Positions 32,197 through 42,112 of a stretch of DNA of 64,000 bases are shown piece after piece. Origin of the DNA: Blastobasis lacticolella (lineage: Eukaryota > Arthropoda > Insecta > Lepidoptera > Blastobasidae); assembly GCA_905147135.1 (NCBI GenBank), contig LR990056.1, positions 13,278,001 through 13,342,000 on the forward strand. Direction: 5' to 3'. Position 1 is the first letter of the stretch. Each line of letters begins with the position of its first letter. Position numbers and translations under genes: made by a program. The notes beneath the pieces were generated by a model. It saw only the letters and a program-made list of their open reading frames with translations. It had not been told where the DNA came from and ran no database searches.

Positions 32197-32612
32197 ACAG
32201 TGGAGCGACTGCCTGACCTCCGTGACCCTGCTATCAGGGGAACCTGACCATCGTGATGAAACCCGCACATTCAAGCGACTGAACCAACCATTCAACCAAC
32301 TGCCAATTGGGTGTAACCATGATAAAATCTGGACAGGTTCCCCGGGTAACAGGGTCACGGAGACCATAGAATGGCAGTTGCTCTACAATTTCCTTTCCTT
32401 CAATTTCCTGATCTACCAAATCCCACCTCTATTATATTTCAGCATTGCAGGTTTCATCACGATGTTTTACATCACCGTAAGAGCATCGGTTAGTGTTCAA
32501 ACTAAGGTTCATAACTCAGAAAAGAGCCAATAGTACATAGAGGCACTAGGATTAGAACCCGGTACCTCAGGGTACGAGTCGGACACTTTACCTATTACGC
32601 CAAAGCTCTCTA
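32197..32612. repeat. SINE-A cluster with inverted middle
   Basis: Three SINE-A segments in a row: minus (32197-32250, CAGTGGAGCGACTGCC to AACCTGACC), plus (32251-32425, TCGTGATGAAACCCGCACAT to GATCTACCAAATCC, with a 25-base foreign stretch after AGCGACTGAA), then minus (32446-32612, GCAGGTTTCATCACGATG to the head). The first two parts are partly inverted copies of each other (GTGACCCTGCTATCAGGGG against CCCCGGGTAACAGGGTCAC). Confidence 0.75.
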
Positions 32613-33422
32613 AGAAATAATCAGCCTACAGTCACGCAGGCGACGAACTCAGATAGTAACCCTCGTTACTGCTCATGCAGGACCTTTGTACGATCAGCCC
32701 GGGGCCGGCGGGTAGGAAAGAAACGCACCGATAAAAATGACAAACCGGTCCTAGAACGGATCCCTGGGTAACGCCGCGCTTTTTCGCTGCGGTCCAGCCA
32801 TTATTGGCTATAAGAAAGGTTGCTGAGTCTTATTGGATTCCGAACGTGACTTTTGGATAAATAATGAGTTGTCATTTTTTAAATGTATTTTTCTGATCTA
32901 ACGGCAATAGATGGAGACTTTTAATAAAAATTATAAGAAAATAATGTTTCAAGTTGAGGACTGCTATCAACTAACAGAAAATAATTTATTTTCAGAAATC
33001 ATGGTGCCGTCGGATACAGTTTTTTTCTTCAATATTTTCCTAAACTTTTTTAATATCTGTTTAAAGTCGTAAGATATTTTATGGCAGCAGATAATAAAAG
33101 TATAATATAGTTTATGTCGAAAAAGGGGAAGACGAGACGTACGTAATAAAATGTACGTACGTAATAAAGAATACGAGACCAAACTGATGATATTTTAAAA
33201 AAACGTCAGGTCAAGATTACCTACTCTAAACGATAATTTAAAGCTAATTAATGAATTTATAATAAATGAAAGTGACTTTCCTCGTCTGTCTGTTGGTCTG
33301 TATCTCCGCTATCTCGTCCTAAACCACGCATCGGATTTTGATGCAGTTTTCACCATCAGTTAGAGAATTTCTTTCAGAAGATTAATGGGTGTGGAATATT
33401 ATGTAATACCTACATGTATATT
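32613..33422. other. no gene recognised
   Basis: 32650-32830 is GC-richer (CAGCCCGGGGCCGGCGGGTA) but without a frame. 33255-33400 has CTGTCTGTTGGTCTGTATCT and CATCGGATTTTGATGCAGTT, wording typical of family H-like lepidopteran repeats in minus orientation; its other end may be CGCGCGAAGCCGGGGCGGTT at 33591. Confidence 0.4.
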
Positions 33423-33548
33423 ATGGAGGTCAGATGGCAGTCGCTCCACTGTAATTACCTGACCTGCCGAATCCTGGATCACGGCCAAGGCGGACCCCGG
33501 GCCCTCGTGCGCGAGAGCACAACCGGGACATTAACGCGATGATTATTA
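33423..33548 (+). repeat. SINE-A 3' third, embedded in a family H-like repeat
   Basis: TGGAGGTCAGATGGCAGTCG to GGGACATTAACGCGATGATT. TACATGTATATTAT lies on its left (33411-33424) and TTTACATGTATATTATAAT on its right (33556-33574), so it looks like a 5'-truncated SINE with an approximately 14-bp target duplication. Confidence 0.7.
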
Positions 33549-34383
33549 TTGTCTTTTACATGTATATTATAATAAAGAAATGCCGATATACCCGCGCGAA
33601 GCCGGGGCGGTTGTTAGTATAGAATAAACGAGAGAGGGTTTAAACTAATTACAATAAAAAAATTACATAACCGTAGCAAATGAAGCATTGTTAATGTTAA
33701 AGCCTATCCCTACGATAAATGCCATCACTGTTCTATCGTGGGTAAAAAGGCGTGACCTTACATATAAGTACCTATGTATATGGAGTATGTAGACATTTAC
33801 AATCACAAATTCAAACTATACCCTCGTCATATTAAAACAGTGGTAAAAACATGCCTAATTCGAGGAGCACAAAAAGTACGACGAATTTATGTAACGGGGC
33901 TTACCCGTTTTCTTCTGGCTAGCCTAGCCCTTAGGCTCTGGTTCATACATTACACAAGAAAAGAGGTAGTGACGTCCTCATTAGTTTTATTACGAAGCTT
34001 GCACATACACGATGTCACTTCTTTTTTTACTATGTTGTTACTAAGGAATGTCGATGAGTTAAAGACACGACATCAAGACATATCCTAGCCGCGGTTTATA
34101 CAGAAGAGATGCAGCGAAGGCACGCGGTGGAGGCTGGTAATCAAAGAAACCTAAAATAAACCTTATAGTTATATTGCATAGTGTCGTTTTTGTTATAAGG
34201 ACGATTGCCGACACGCCACTTACTGGCGCGCGTCCTAACGACGCTATGCGATTTCATTGCTAATGGTACATTGTCCAAGAGCCTGTTTCGATTTATTCTG
34301 AATCCTCGTGGACTAAAAAAGATAACGCAAGTACTATAAAGTTGGATTTCCCGAAAAATTCTTCATAAGATAGATAGGTAAAC
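33549..34383. other. no gene recognised
   Basis: The 104-codon plus frame at 33774-34088 contains LTRFLLASLALRLWFIHYTR and no known domain; it lies in DNA of mixed composition and may be chance. Nothing else is supported. Confidence 0.4.
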
Positions 34384-34591
34384 CCAGGGGAACCTGGCAA
34401 GATTCGATCATGGTTATACATTCAGTTACGTATGTACAGATTTCATCACGGTGTTTTCTGTCACCGTAAGATAATCGATTAGTATTCTACTAAAGTACCT
34501 AACTCAGAAACGAATCACTTTTACACGACACTAGTGGGATTCGAACCCGGTACCTCTCGCTTACGAGTCGGATACAACCACTCGACCGACA
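34384..34591 (-). repeat. SINE-A, head and first half
   Basis: Minus orientation: CAGGGGAACCTGGCAAGATT to GTGGGATTCGAACCCGGTAC, CTCTCGCTTACGAGTCGGAT, ACCACTCGACCGAC. The 3' third is missing. Confidence 0.8.
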
Positions 34592-35126
34592 TTTTATGAT
34601 AAAAATGTAACACTACAACAAAACGCCTGCTAATTATTACAACACAGGCGTTCGATTGTGCAAATGAACGCGTAATAGGTTCGTCACATTCTCACAAAGG
34701 GCTCCATTTGACATTCGCCAGTCAAAGCACAATGGACAAATGAAGCTGTGAGCTCGCTCATTCGATAGCCCGTTAACATCCGTCCACTGCGCAATTAACG
34801 AATGCTCGCATTTCGCCAAAAATAGAACCTGACGCAGATGCGGTGTGAGTGTGATAGCTTTGTATAGGGCTTGATCCGTGAGGAGACGCCCTGTATTAAC
34901 ATTTCACATATATGTATACATACGTCACGTCCGTATCCCAAAGGGGTTTGCACAGACTTTTTTATATGATACGGCAGAGAAACAGCCAACAATTATCTGA
35001 TTTTAATGATTGAAATTGTTACATTTTACGATTACATATGATCGATTTAATACTGTCAGTTTATTGCAATGGAACTTTGTTGGCAACTGAACCCATGAAA
35101 TCGATGATACTTATTTACAAAATGGG
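34592..35126. other. no gene called
   Basis: Two overlapping minus frames at 34637-34819 and 34795-34992. The first encodes a Cys/His-containing 60-residue peptide (ICPLCFDWR near the middle) but lacks a complete zinc-finger pattern or splice context. Confidence 0.35.
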
Positions 35127-35498
35127 CGTCGAGCGTAAGAGCGTCGGTGGCCGAGCGGTTAGAGTATACGACTCGTAAGCCAGAGGTCCCGGGTTCGAAT
35201 CCCGCTCCGGTCATGTACCAATGACTGTTTTCTGAGTTACGTACATTAGTTGAATACTAACCGATGCTCTTACGGTGAGGGAAAACATCGTGATGAAACC
35301 TGCACATTCAGGCGACTGGATGTGTAACCATGATCCAATCTGGTCAGGTTCCCCTGGTAGCAGGGTCATGGAGGTCAGATGGCAGTCGCTCCACTGTAAT
35401 TACCTGACCTACCATATCCTGGATCATGGTCAAGGCGGACCCCGGGCCCTCGTGCGCGAGAGCACAACCGGGACATTAACGCCAAGATGATTTTTTAT
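35127..35498 (+). mobile_element. SINE-A, complete copy with 16-bp target duplication
   Basis: TTATTTACAAAATGGG occurs at 35111-35126 and 35499-35514, exactly bracketing the element. Used as reference: head GCGTCGGTGGCCGAGCGGTT (box A side), CGACTCGTAAGCCAGAGG, box B CGGGTTCGAATCCCG; body GTACCAATGACTGTTTTCTG, GATGCTCTTACGGTGAGGG, TGATCCAATCTGGTCAGG, GCAGTCGCTCCACTGTAATT; tail CGGGACATTAACGCCAAGAT and T-rich end. The head is tRNA-derived (closest in wording to Ser/Thr types; isotype uncertain). It encodes no protein and must use a LINE's reverse transcriptase. Confidence 0.9.
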
Positions 35499-35564
35499 TT
35501 ATTTACAAAATGGGACAATTTCAATAATTCAAATCAGAGAATTGTTGGCAACCTACGGATGAAA

Positions 35565-35665
35565 TTTGGTCACTGCCGCCAATGGACATCAGCAACACCA
35601 AGGGCGCTACCAATGCGTTGCTCGCCTCAATATCAACAGCAGACTATCGTGGCTGCAAGGTATGA
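35565..35665 (-). repeat. family C retroposon fragment, diverged
   Basis: GGTCACTGCCGCCAATGGAC, ATCAGCAACACCAAGGGCGC and CAATGCGTTGCTCGCCTC match the complement of family C (compare 40704-40850). No A tail is present at this copy. Confidence 0.65.
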
Positions 35666-35786
35666 TCCTGACACACCTTTTTTTTTTCCTGTTCAACATT
35701 TATACATACATCATACATTTACGCCGCTTGAGGGTACTCCTGACCTCGGGGTTCGATCTTTTTATTTCATACGTATATCTTCTATC

Positions 35787-36167
35787 TCTATAATATATAA
35801 AATTCTCGTGTCACAGTTTTCGTTGCCATACTCCTCCGAAACGGCTTGACCGATTTTGATGAACTTTTTTGTGCTTATCCGGTATCTATGAGAATCGACC
35901 AACATCTATTTTTCATCCCCCTAAATGTTAGGGGTAGTCCACTACTAAATTTATTTTTTTATTTTTTAGACAAAATTTTTAATTTCTATTTTTTTATGAT
36001 ACAACATACAAAAATACATACAATCCTCAATTTTCACCCTTCTACGATCAACCCTTATTTTTTAATAGCCATTTTAGTAATTTAATCATTTTTCCTCTCC
36101 GGTCGAAAACTGATCAATCGTCATTTAATTATTTATATGGCAAAACAACGTTTGCCGGGTCAGCTAG
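35787..36167 (+). mobile_element. Helitron-like non-autonomous element
   Basis: Begins TCTATAATATATAAAATTCT, CGTGTCACAGTTTTCG, CTCCTCCGAAACGGCTTGAC and ends TTTGCCGGGTCAGCTAG followed by T. A TC start and CTAG end followed by T, with a weak CAAA/TTTG hairpin just upstream (36141-36154), fit the Helitron terminal rules. There are no flanking inverted repeats or duplication. The reading frames across it are incidental; Rep/helicase is absent. This repeat is known to be very common in insects. Confidence 0.6.
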
Positions 36168-36418
36168 TTCATATATAATATAATGGTAAAATCGTACACG
36201 AATTCTAATTTCCCCAATTTTACAAATTCATATAGATGATGTATTTTACGAGTGCTCGTTACCACTCGAATTCGAATTCTATCGGTAGAATGTAAATTCG
36301 AGTGAAAATTGGGAGAACATTTGAAACGTTTGAAACGCAGCGCCGAAATGTCAAAATCACAACCACAAAAAGCATTTGACATTCTGTTACACGTTTGATT
36401 TATGCGTGAAATTAACAC

Positions 36419-36511
36419 ATCATCATCATCATCTTGGCGTCAATGTCCCGGTTGTGCTCTCGCGCACGAGGACCTGGGGTCCGCCTTGACCATGATCCAG
36501 GATTTGGCAGT
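36419..36511 (-). repeat. SINE-A tail fragment
   Basis: ATCATCATCATCATCTTGGC, GTCAATGTCCCGGTTGTGCT to CCATGATCCAGGATTTGGCA. This copy shows an ATC/GAT microsatellite at the 3' end of SINE-A, like the RTE tail. Confidence 0.75.
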
Positions 36512-37229
36512 GCATATCTACGTAAAATGAACGCAATCGCGTTTAATGCACTCTAATGGTAACCCAAGTTTCGTTTAAAAATACAGGATAATGTAACCAT
36601 TCGAAAGTAAATTTACATATGAATATGTTTCGCATACGAATTATAAAAGTCACCAGTCTTTTTTGAGCATTTCCCTGGCACAAAATACAATTTTCAATCT
36701 TTAGTAACATTTGCATCGCGTGATCTTACTATAGCACCAAGTCCAAAATCTCAAAAACACTCTGTCTACTGGTGACAACCGCATGAAAATCCGTTCAGTA
36801 GTTTTTGAGTTTATTGCGTACAAACAGATAGACTTGGCGTGAGACATTGTTTGAGTGTGACAAGAAGTGACAAATTACAAACAACAAACTACCCACAGTT
36901 GTTTAAACAGCCGCCGCCATACACCGCTCCTCCAAAGGCTATATGTCCAATATAATCGATAACCACAAAAGCGATGTATTACAACAGGCGGTAGGGACAC
37001 GTATTACATAATATGAGAGCGGAAGGAAATTCAATAACGTAAGAACAGTTTCGTTGAGAGCAAGTCAGTCAAAAGCCTTGTGAAGTGTCGTGCGCGAAGG
37101 CTTTTGAAGTGGATCCTATAGTTTTATGGCACTTTGATTTTCCCGCTGTGTTGATCTTGGTGGATTGTTGGACGAAATTCTCGTTATTTCTCTTTTGCTC
37201 AATGCGGCGATTATATTTATAAGGTTAGG
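36512..37229. other. no gene recognised
   Basis: 36900-36960 on the minus strand gives IDYIGHIAFGGAVYGGG, reminiscent of a membrane-helix motif, but it is too short and ends in a stop. 37010-37140 is GC-moderate with no frame. Confidence 0.4.
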
Positions 37230-37232
37230 TTA

Positions 37233-38007
37233 CACCGGCACACAAAAAAAAAAAAATTGTCTGTACACCGGGCGCCACCTATCTACGGGCATGTTTTTCG
37301 ACCCGCTGAATACGAATTTTAAGTCAGTTTAGGCCGTCCAGCCTTCAATTTTGAGTAAATTGCAAAAAACCCCAAAAAATAGCGAAAATTTGATGTTCGA
37401 TGATCCTCGAAAAACAGTTGAAAATCCAATTTGTGTACATTCTTGGATGTTAATTACTTGTATCTTGTAAATAAAAAATACAAAAAATTTGTTTAATTGT
37501 GATTAAAAGATTTTTTTCAATTTTTTCAGCAGCAATTTTCTGCTATTTTATGAATTTTTTGCAATTTTATGAATGTTTGGAGGGACTATGGGCCAAATTT
37601 ATTGCAGAATCAGATCAAGCAGATTAAATTACATGAAAATCTTTGTTAATCCGGGTTCACAAAATTTTTTGTACCAAGATAATCCAAATTTTTTACGATT
37701 TTTGCAATTTTTAAGGATATTTTATAATTTTTTTCGAATTAAATAAGTTTATGATTAAAGTACGATTGAAATTAGTATTTAACAGATCAAAATACATAAA
37801 AATTATGCTTGCCTTAGATGTCAAAATTTTTTTTCTTGCCAAAACATCGTATTTTCGCTATTTTTTGTGGTTTTTTGCAATTTACTCAAAATTGAAGGCT
37901 GGACGGCCTAAACTGACTTAAAATTCGTATTCAGCGGGTCGATAAACATGCCCGTAGATAGGTGGCGCCCGGTGTACAGACAATTTTTTTTTTTTTGTGT
38001 GCCTGTG
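37233..38007. mobile_element. 775-bp element with about 150-bp inverted repeats, TTA duplication
   Basis: The left arm (CACCGGCACACAAAAAAAAA, ATTGTCTGTACACCGGGCGC, CACCTATCTACGGGCATG, GACCCGCTGAATACG, TTAAGTCAGTTTAGGCCGTC, CAGCCTTCAATTTTGAG, CGAAAA) is mirrored almost base for base by 37850-38007. TTA flanks both ends (37230-37232 and 38008-38010). A 3-bp TTA duplication is the habit of PIF/Harbinger transposons. The central 450 bases are AT-rich and non-coding, so it is a non-autonomous foldback/MITE-like element. Confidence 0.85.
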
Positions 38008-39203
38008 TTATTAGTTTGGCCGTTCGACGAGGTAACGCCGCCAGCATTCTGGGTACGCTTCCGCTTGGCAGCGCTCTAGAATTAGTTTTCATAATTTTTT
38101 TTGTGTAAAGTTTTATTTAGATTTTTAGTGGAAGTTTAAAGTTTGTTCATATTGTAGTGTAACTATTTATAAAATTAACGTTATCTTATTCATAAAGTTT
38201 ATGATATTTATTTATGAGTTTATGGTATTAGGTTAGGTTAGGGATCATTTGCTACATCGAATTTTTTACTTTTTGACTTGTCGCATGTTGAAATTGAAGT
38301 TTTCGATGTTCATAATTATGTCAAACATTTCCTCAGAACTAATACCGCTTGTATGTAACAAGCGGTAGAACACAAAAATAGAGGCGGAGGAGGCTACCTT
38401 GACTTAGCGGCTCCATACCACTTGTGAGCATTTTCTCAGCGGGTTCTTGGTTCGAGTCAGGGCCCGTTTGTACGTAGCGGCTCACAAATCGCACTCGCGT
38501 CGTGTCCGCGTAGCGCCCGAACAGGAATCGCGCCTAAATATCGCAGCCTACCATATTGGTGTGGACGATGACGTGGTGACTAGGCGGGCACGACGCGACG
38601 ACTGTGCGAGTACGACGCGACGATTGTGCGAGCGCGATGCGAGCGCTGCGCGTTTGTTTACTAATAATACAGTAAAATAAGCTTTCTTTCATTAGAATAG
38701 AAACCAAAATTGCATAAACATTTGGGATAAATCGCGTACAGGTCTGGTACCGGTACTCTCGCCCATATATGAGAGCAATTTTCAAAATGGGGGCCTTATC
38801 TCTGAATAGAACTCGTTGTCCCGGCATAACAAAAATGCCGCACCACAAGAACTACTGTGAGTATGCCTCTAGCTTGTGATTATTTTAATTGGGATCCTAA
38901 TCAGGCAGGCAGTTGAACAACTGACTACTTGTGATGACGGTGGTGAGACAAAAAATTAATAATAAAATAGAAATAATAATAATAATATGAAATTACAGGC
39001 ATGAGGCATTTCACCTTAGTCCTCACAATTACAACGCACCTTCGGTTCTGCATTTGTGTTACCTGCAACCTACAACCTAAATGTATGAATTGTAAATGTT
39101 ATGGGTGACAGTTACCACTTACAATCAGGCGGGCTGTCTGCTCGTTTGTCAATGAGATTCATAAAAAAAATCCACCTTATCTAACTTTAGGAGTTTTACT
39201 AAC
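38008..39203. other. no gene; GC-rich repeat patch 38440-38660
   Basis: 38507-38540 repeats the CGCGTAGCGCCCGAACAGGA motif of 12945. 38585-38645 has a short tandem GCACGACGCGACGACTGTGC / GTACGACGCGACGATTGTGC. The 77-codon Arg-rich frame over it is a product of the repeat. The remainder is AT-rich with an AATAAT run near 38955-38990. If the exon at 39204 is real, this is its first intron. Confidence 0.45.
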
Positions 39204-39341
39204 CTGTTGTTGTGGCGTGAAGTTCAGGGGGTTGCAGATAGGTGGCGCAGCCGTGCTGCCATAGTGCTGCTGGTATGATGACGTCAGGATCTTCTTGTGC
39301 GCAGAGGCGTGTGCGCGGTACGCACTCACGCTTAGCTTCAT
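39204..39341 (-). CDS. candidate first coding exon, 46 codons, unknown gene
   Basis: Starting at ATG 39341 (context ATTACATAATGAAG) the minus strand encodes MKLSVSAYRAHASAHKKIL... through CNPLNFTPQQQ, then meets CAG|GTTAGTAAA, a near-consensus insect splice donor, at 39203. The exon is exactly 138 bp, phase 0, and GC-rich and codon-like against AT-rich flanks, while read-through beyond the donor hits a stop after eight codons. It matches no repeat in the window. There is no signal peptide or membrane segment; the start is Ser/Ala/His/Lys-rich, the end Pro/Gln-rich. I do not recognise the protein. The next exon should lie at lower coordinates, possibly far outside the window; none is identified here. 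It could be a real gene's N terminus or a chance frame. Confidence 0.45.
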
Positions 39342-39451
39342 TATGTAATTTTTTTGTTATTTGAGATCAGAACTGGCCTATTTTGTTTCTAGATAGAACT
39401 ATAGTTTTGTCGTTATTATTTTTTGGTTGATTGTATTATTTTTAAGCTTGA

Positions 39452-39461
39452 CTTTTATATA
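39452..39461 (-). promoter_or_regulatory. possible TATA box for the exon at 39341
   Basis: TATATAAAAG on the minus strand, about 110 bases upstream of the ATG. It would give a 5' UTR of roughly 85 bases. In DNA this AT-rich a TATA match is weak evidence by itself; no strong initiator is seen. Confidence 0.2.
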
Positions 39462-40703
39462 GATAAAAGCAGTAAAACGTTTACTAGTAATTTTTTTTTT
39501 GTTTTAATTACTTTATTGTTGCAAAGCTAATAAATAGAACTTCGTATTTTTCTCACATATCGTTACACTTTACCACATTTGCTTGTTCATTTTTTGAGTC
39601 CGACACAACGACGCTAGACGAATGGCACTTTGTTCCACCTGCAAAGGAAGAGAAATACTAATTTAAATAACATCACTCGCACCTGGCCGTTTAAAGGAAA
39701 AGGAACGACCTTTTTGGAACAATATTACATTCGAAATAACGTAAGGTTATATTACATTGGATATGAAGAGTGGGTATCTAGGTATACCTAACTCATTCTG
39801 GACATGGTACTATTTTTGTTTATACCGTAATTCGCGCTCGATTTGATTGCTTACGTTGGAATTTTATACATAATATATTTTAACCTGTATTTAGAGATTT
39901 TTTTATAAGTTGTAGAGTCAGTAAGATAAGCACTAGTACTTCTAGTCGCTTACCTAGTTTGTTCCCTAGATAATTATAATCGAACGACTCTACATATTAC
40001 TTATTCCCGTAAGAAGAATCCGCGTCGAATATCAATTTTATATGGCTTGTAGGTTTTATTCTCGTACTTATCAGGCACTTTTCTTTCAAAGAAGTACTTT
40101 TTAGATTTGGATACAAATCTTGAAAGACGATTTACTGGCACAGGTGAGCCGTGCATACTTCGCCGTAGAAGGACGTCCCGGAAATTGCATTATAAAAAGA
40201 ACAAAACGATTCCAATTCCAATACATATTTCCAGCCATTACTCCGTTTGGCGGATCGCCAATTCCCAAGCAGCATTTCTCAGGGCACTTTTACTTTGAAT
40301 TCTTATTGCGGCCCTGTACAAGATGTTCATGAATAAGTGATTTAAAGGAAAATATGACGTGACCCTATCGATATAGTTGAATAAAATAATAAGTTTTGAG
40401 ATTATATGCATTAATAAAAAAAAACAATTATTTACAAATTACAGAAAAAAGTCCCGACAGTACGTATTAATCTTAAACTAACTAACCTAGGTACTAAAGA
40501 TAAAAAAATTGCTCCAGGTCCCCAGAAATCGGATACGTGGCCAGAAGATTGGCCGCATTATTCCCGAGGATGGCGAGGCTATATTAGCCTTTTTGACCAA
40601 ACTTTCCATCATCCTTTAGGATTTTGGACTCTAGCTCTTTGAGATAAGCCAAAAAGTGAATTATATAATAGTGTTTTTTATTTTAGATTATAACAATAAA
40701 AAA
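39462..40703. other. no gene recognised
   Basis: Region upstream of the candidate exon. A GC-balanced patch at 40110-40330 carries two overlapping plus frames (63 and 70 codons); the second (AYFAVEGRPGNCIIKRTKRF...) is mildly protein-like but matches nothing I know. 40505-40560 (GGTCCCCAGAAATCGGATAC) may be an old repeat scrap. Confidence 0.4.
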
Positions 40704-40850
40704 CCCTTTTTTTATGTTATACGGCAGACAAACAGGCAAGCGGGCCACCTGATGGAAAGTGGTCACCGCCGCCTATGGACATCAGCAACACCAGGGGAGT
40801 AACAAATGCGTTGCCCGCCTCTGAAGAGACCTCTTGAACGACTACTAACA
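40704..40850 (-). repeat. family C retroposon 3' end
   Basis: Minus orientation: CCTTTTTTTATGTTATACGG, CAGACAAACAGGCAAGCGGG, CCACCTGATGGAAAGTGGTC, ACCGCCGCCTATGGACATCA, ending at AAGAGACCTCTTGAACGAC. Short T run on the plus strand is the A tail. Confidence 0.8.
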
Positions 40851-40993
40851 GTTTCCAACACTGGTATCTAGCAGCTATCTAGATCCGACCGGCGCGGAAC
40901 TTATAGCAATATCCTGCACTGATAGATGTGTGGGTGGATTGTATCGGGTTGTTCTCTTGTTATTTAGAACATATTATTATTGCGGCTTCTATA

Positions 40994-41062
40994 CGAGCGT
41001 AGGTGGCTGGCTCGTAAGCGAGAGGTACCGGTCATGTATCAATGACTTCTTTGTGAGGTATT
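40994..41062 (+). repeat. SINE-A head fragment, deleted
   Basis: ACGAGCGTAGGTGGC joins to TGGCTCGTAAGCGAGAGGTA and then to CCGGTCATGTATCAATGACT. The box A/D-arm and box B regions are deleted. Confidence 0.6.
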
Positions 41063-41092
41063 ATACTTGTATACACATTAATTAAAAAATAT

Positions 41093-41120
<28 letters not shown>

Positions 41121-41123
<3 letters not shown>

Positions 41124-42110
41124 GCCAGAAGACGCCCACTGCTGGGCATAGGCCTCCCCCAGAGATCTCCACAAAGACCGGTCCTGTGCTTTCCGCATCC
41201 AGCTGGTACCTGCGATCCTTACCAGGTCGTCGGTCCACCTTGTAGGAGGCCTACCCACGCTGCGTCTACCGGTACGTGGTCGCCACTCGAGAACTTTACT
41301 GCCCCATCGGCCATCTGTTCTTCGAGCTATGTGCCCTGCCCACTGCCACTTCAGTCTGGCAATCCTTAGAGCTATGTCGGTGACCTTGGTTCGCTTGCGG
41401 ATCTCCTCATTTCTGACTCGATCGCGCAAAGAAACTCCGAGCATAGCTCTTTCCATTGCCCTTTGGGTAACAGTGAGCTTTCTTATAAGGCCCCTAGTGA
41501 GTGGCCACGTTTCAGCTCCGTAAGTCATCACTGGCAACACACATTGGTCAAAGACCTTCGTCTTGAGACACTGCGGTAATTGGGACGAAAATATGTGGCG
41601 TAGCTTCCCGAACGCTGCCCAACCGAGTTGGATTCGTCGATTGACCTCTTTCTCGAAATTGGACCTACCTAGCCGGACTATTTGTCCTAGGTATGTATAG
41701 TCGTCAACAACTTCAAGTGGAGTGCCTCCAACTGTCACTGGAGTAGGCACAACATGGACATTCGACATAATTTTCGTCTTGTCCATGTTCATTTTAAGAC
41801 CTACTTGTTGAGAGGCACTACAGAGGTCATTGAGCATTTTGCCCAAGTCTTCCAGGGTTTCAGCCATGACTACGATATCGTCAGCAAATCTGAGGTGCGT
41901 GAGGTACTCGCCGTTAATATTGATGCCAAGTCCGTCCCAGTCCAGAAGCCTAAAGATATCCTCCAGTGCAGCGGTAAACAACTTCGGAGATATGACATCA
42001 CCTTGTCTAACACCTCGCTGCAGCTGAATAGGTTCTGTGGTCTTGTCCTGGAGACGAACTGACATAGCGGCGTTTCTGTACAAACACTTCAATGCTTCAC
42101 TGCACTGCAC
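41121..42110 (-). pseudogene. RTE reverse transcriptase, C-terminal half
   Basis: 329 open codons. Visible: MSVRLQDKTTEPIQLQRGVR (residues 16-35) leading into RQGDVISPKLF; catalytic FADD at 75-78; LKMNMDKTKIM at 105-115; DDYTYLGQIV at 136-145; then the RTE C-terminal domain with KWQWAGHIARR and GRPPTRWTDDLVRIAG near residues 255-305. The upstream RT motifs, including the first catalytic aspartate, are absent because the sequence upstream of the first Met is foreign. The remaining half is surprisingly free of stops, so the break is probably not ancient. Confidence 0.88.
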
Positions 42111-42112
42111 TG

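Noticed and set aside
34637..34819. Cys/His-containing 60-residue peptide as a zinc finger
   Set aside because: Cysteine and histidine spacing does not fit a known finger and no exon structure is visible.
35139..35215. Functional tRNA gene
   Set aside because: It is the tRNA-like head of SINE-A: the acceptor stem does not close, and the sequence continues into the SINE body with a shared tail and target duplication.
36895..36960. Rhomboid-like peptide (IDYIGHIAFGGAVYGGG) on the minus strand
   Set aside because: Too short, stop codon right after, no neighbouring catalytic Ser motif or splice sites.
41094..41121. Independent ATC microsatellite
   Set aside because: Its position exactly at the end of the RTE ORF 3' region makes it the element's tail.
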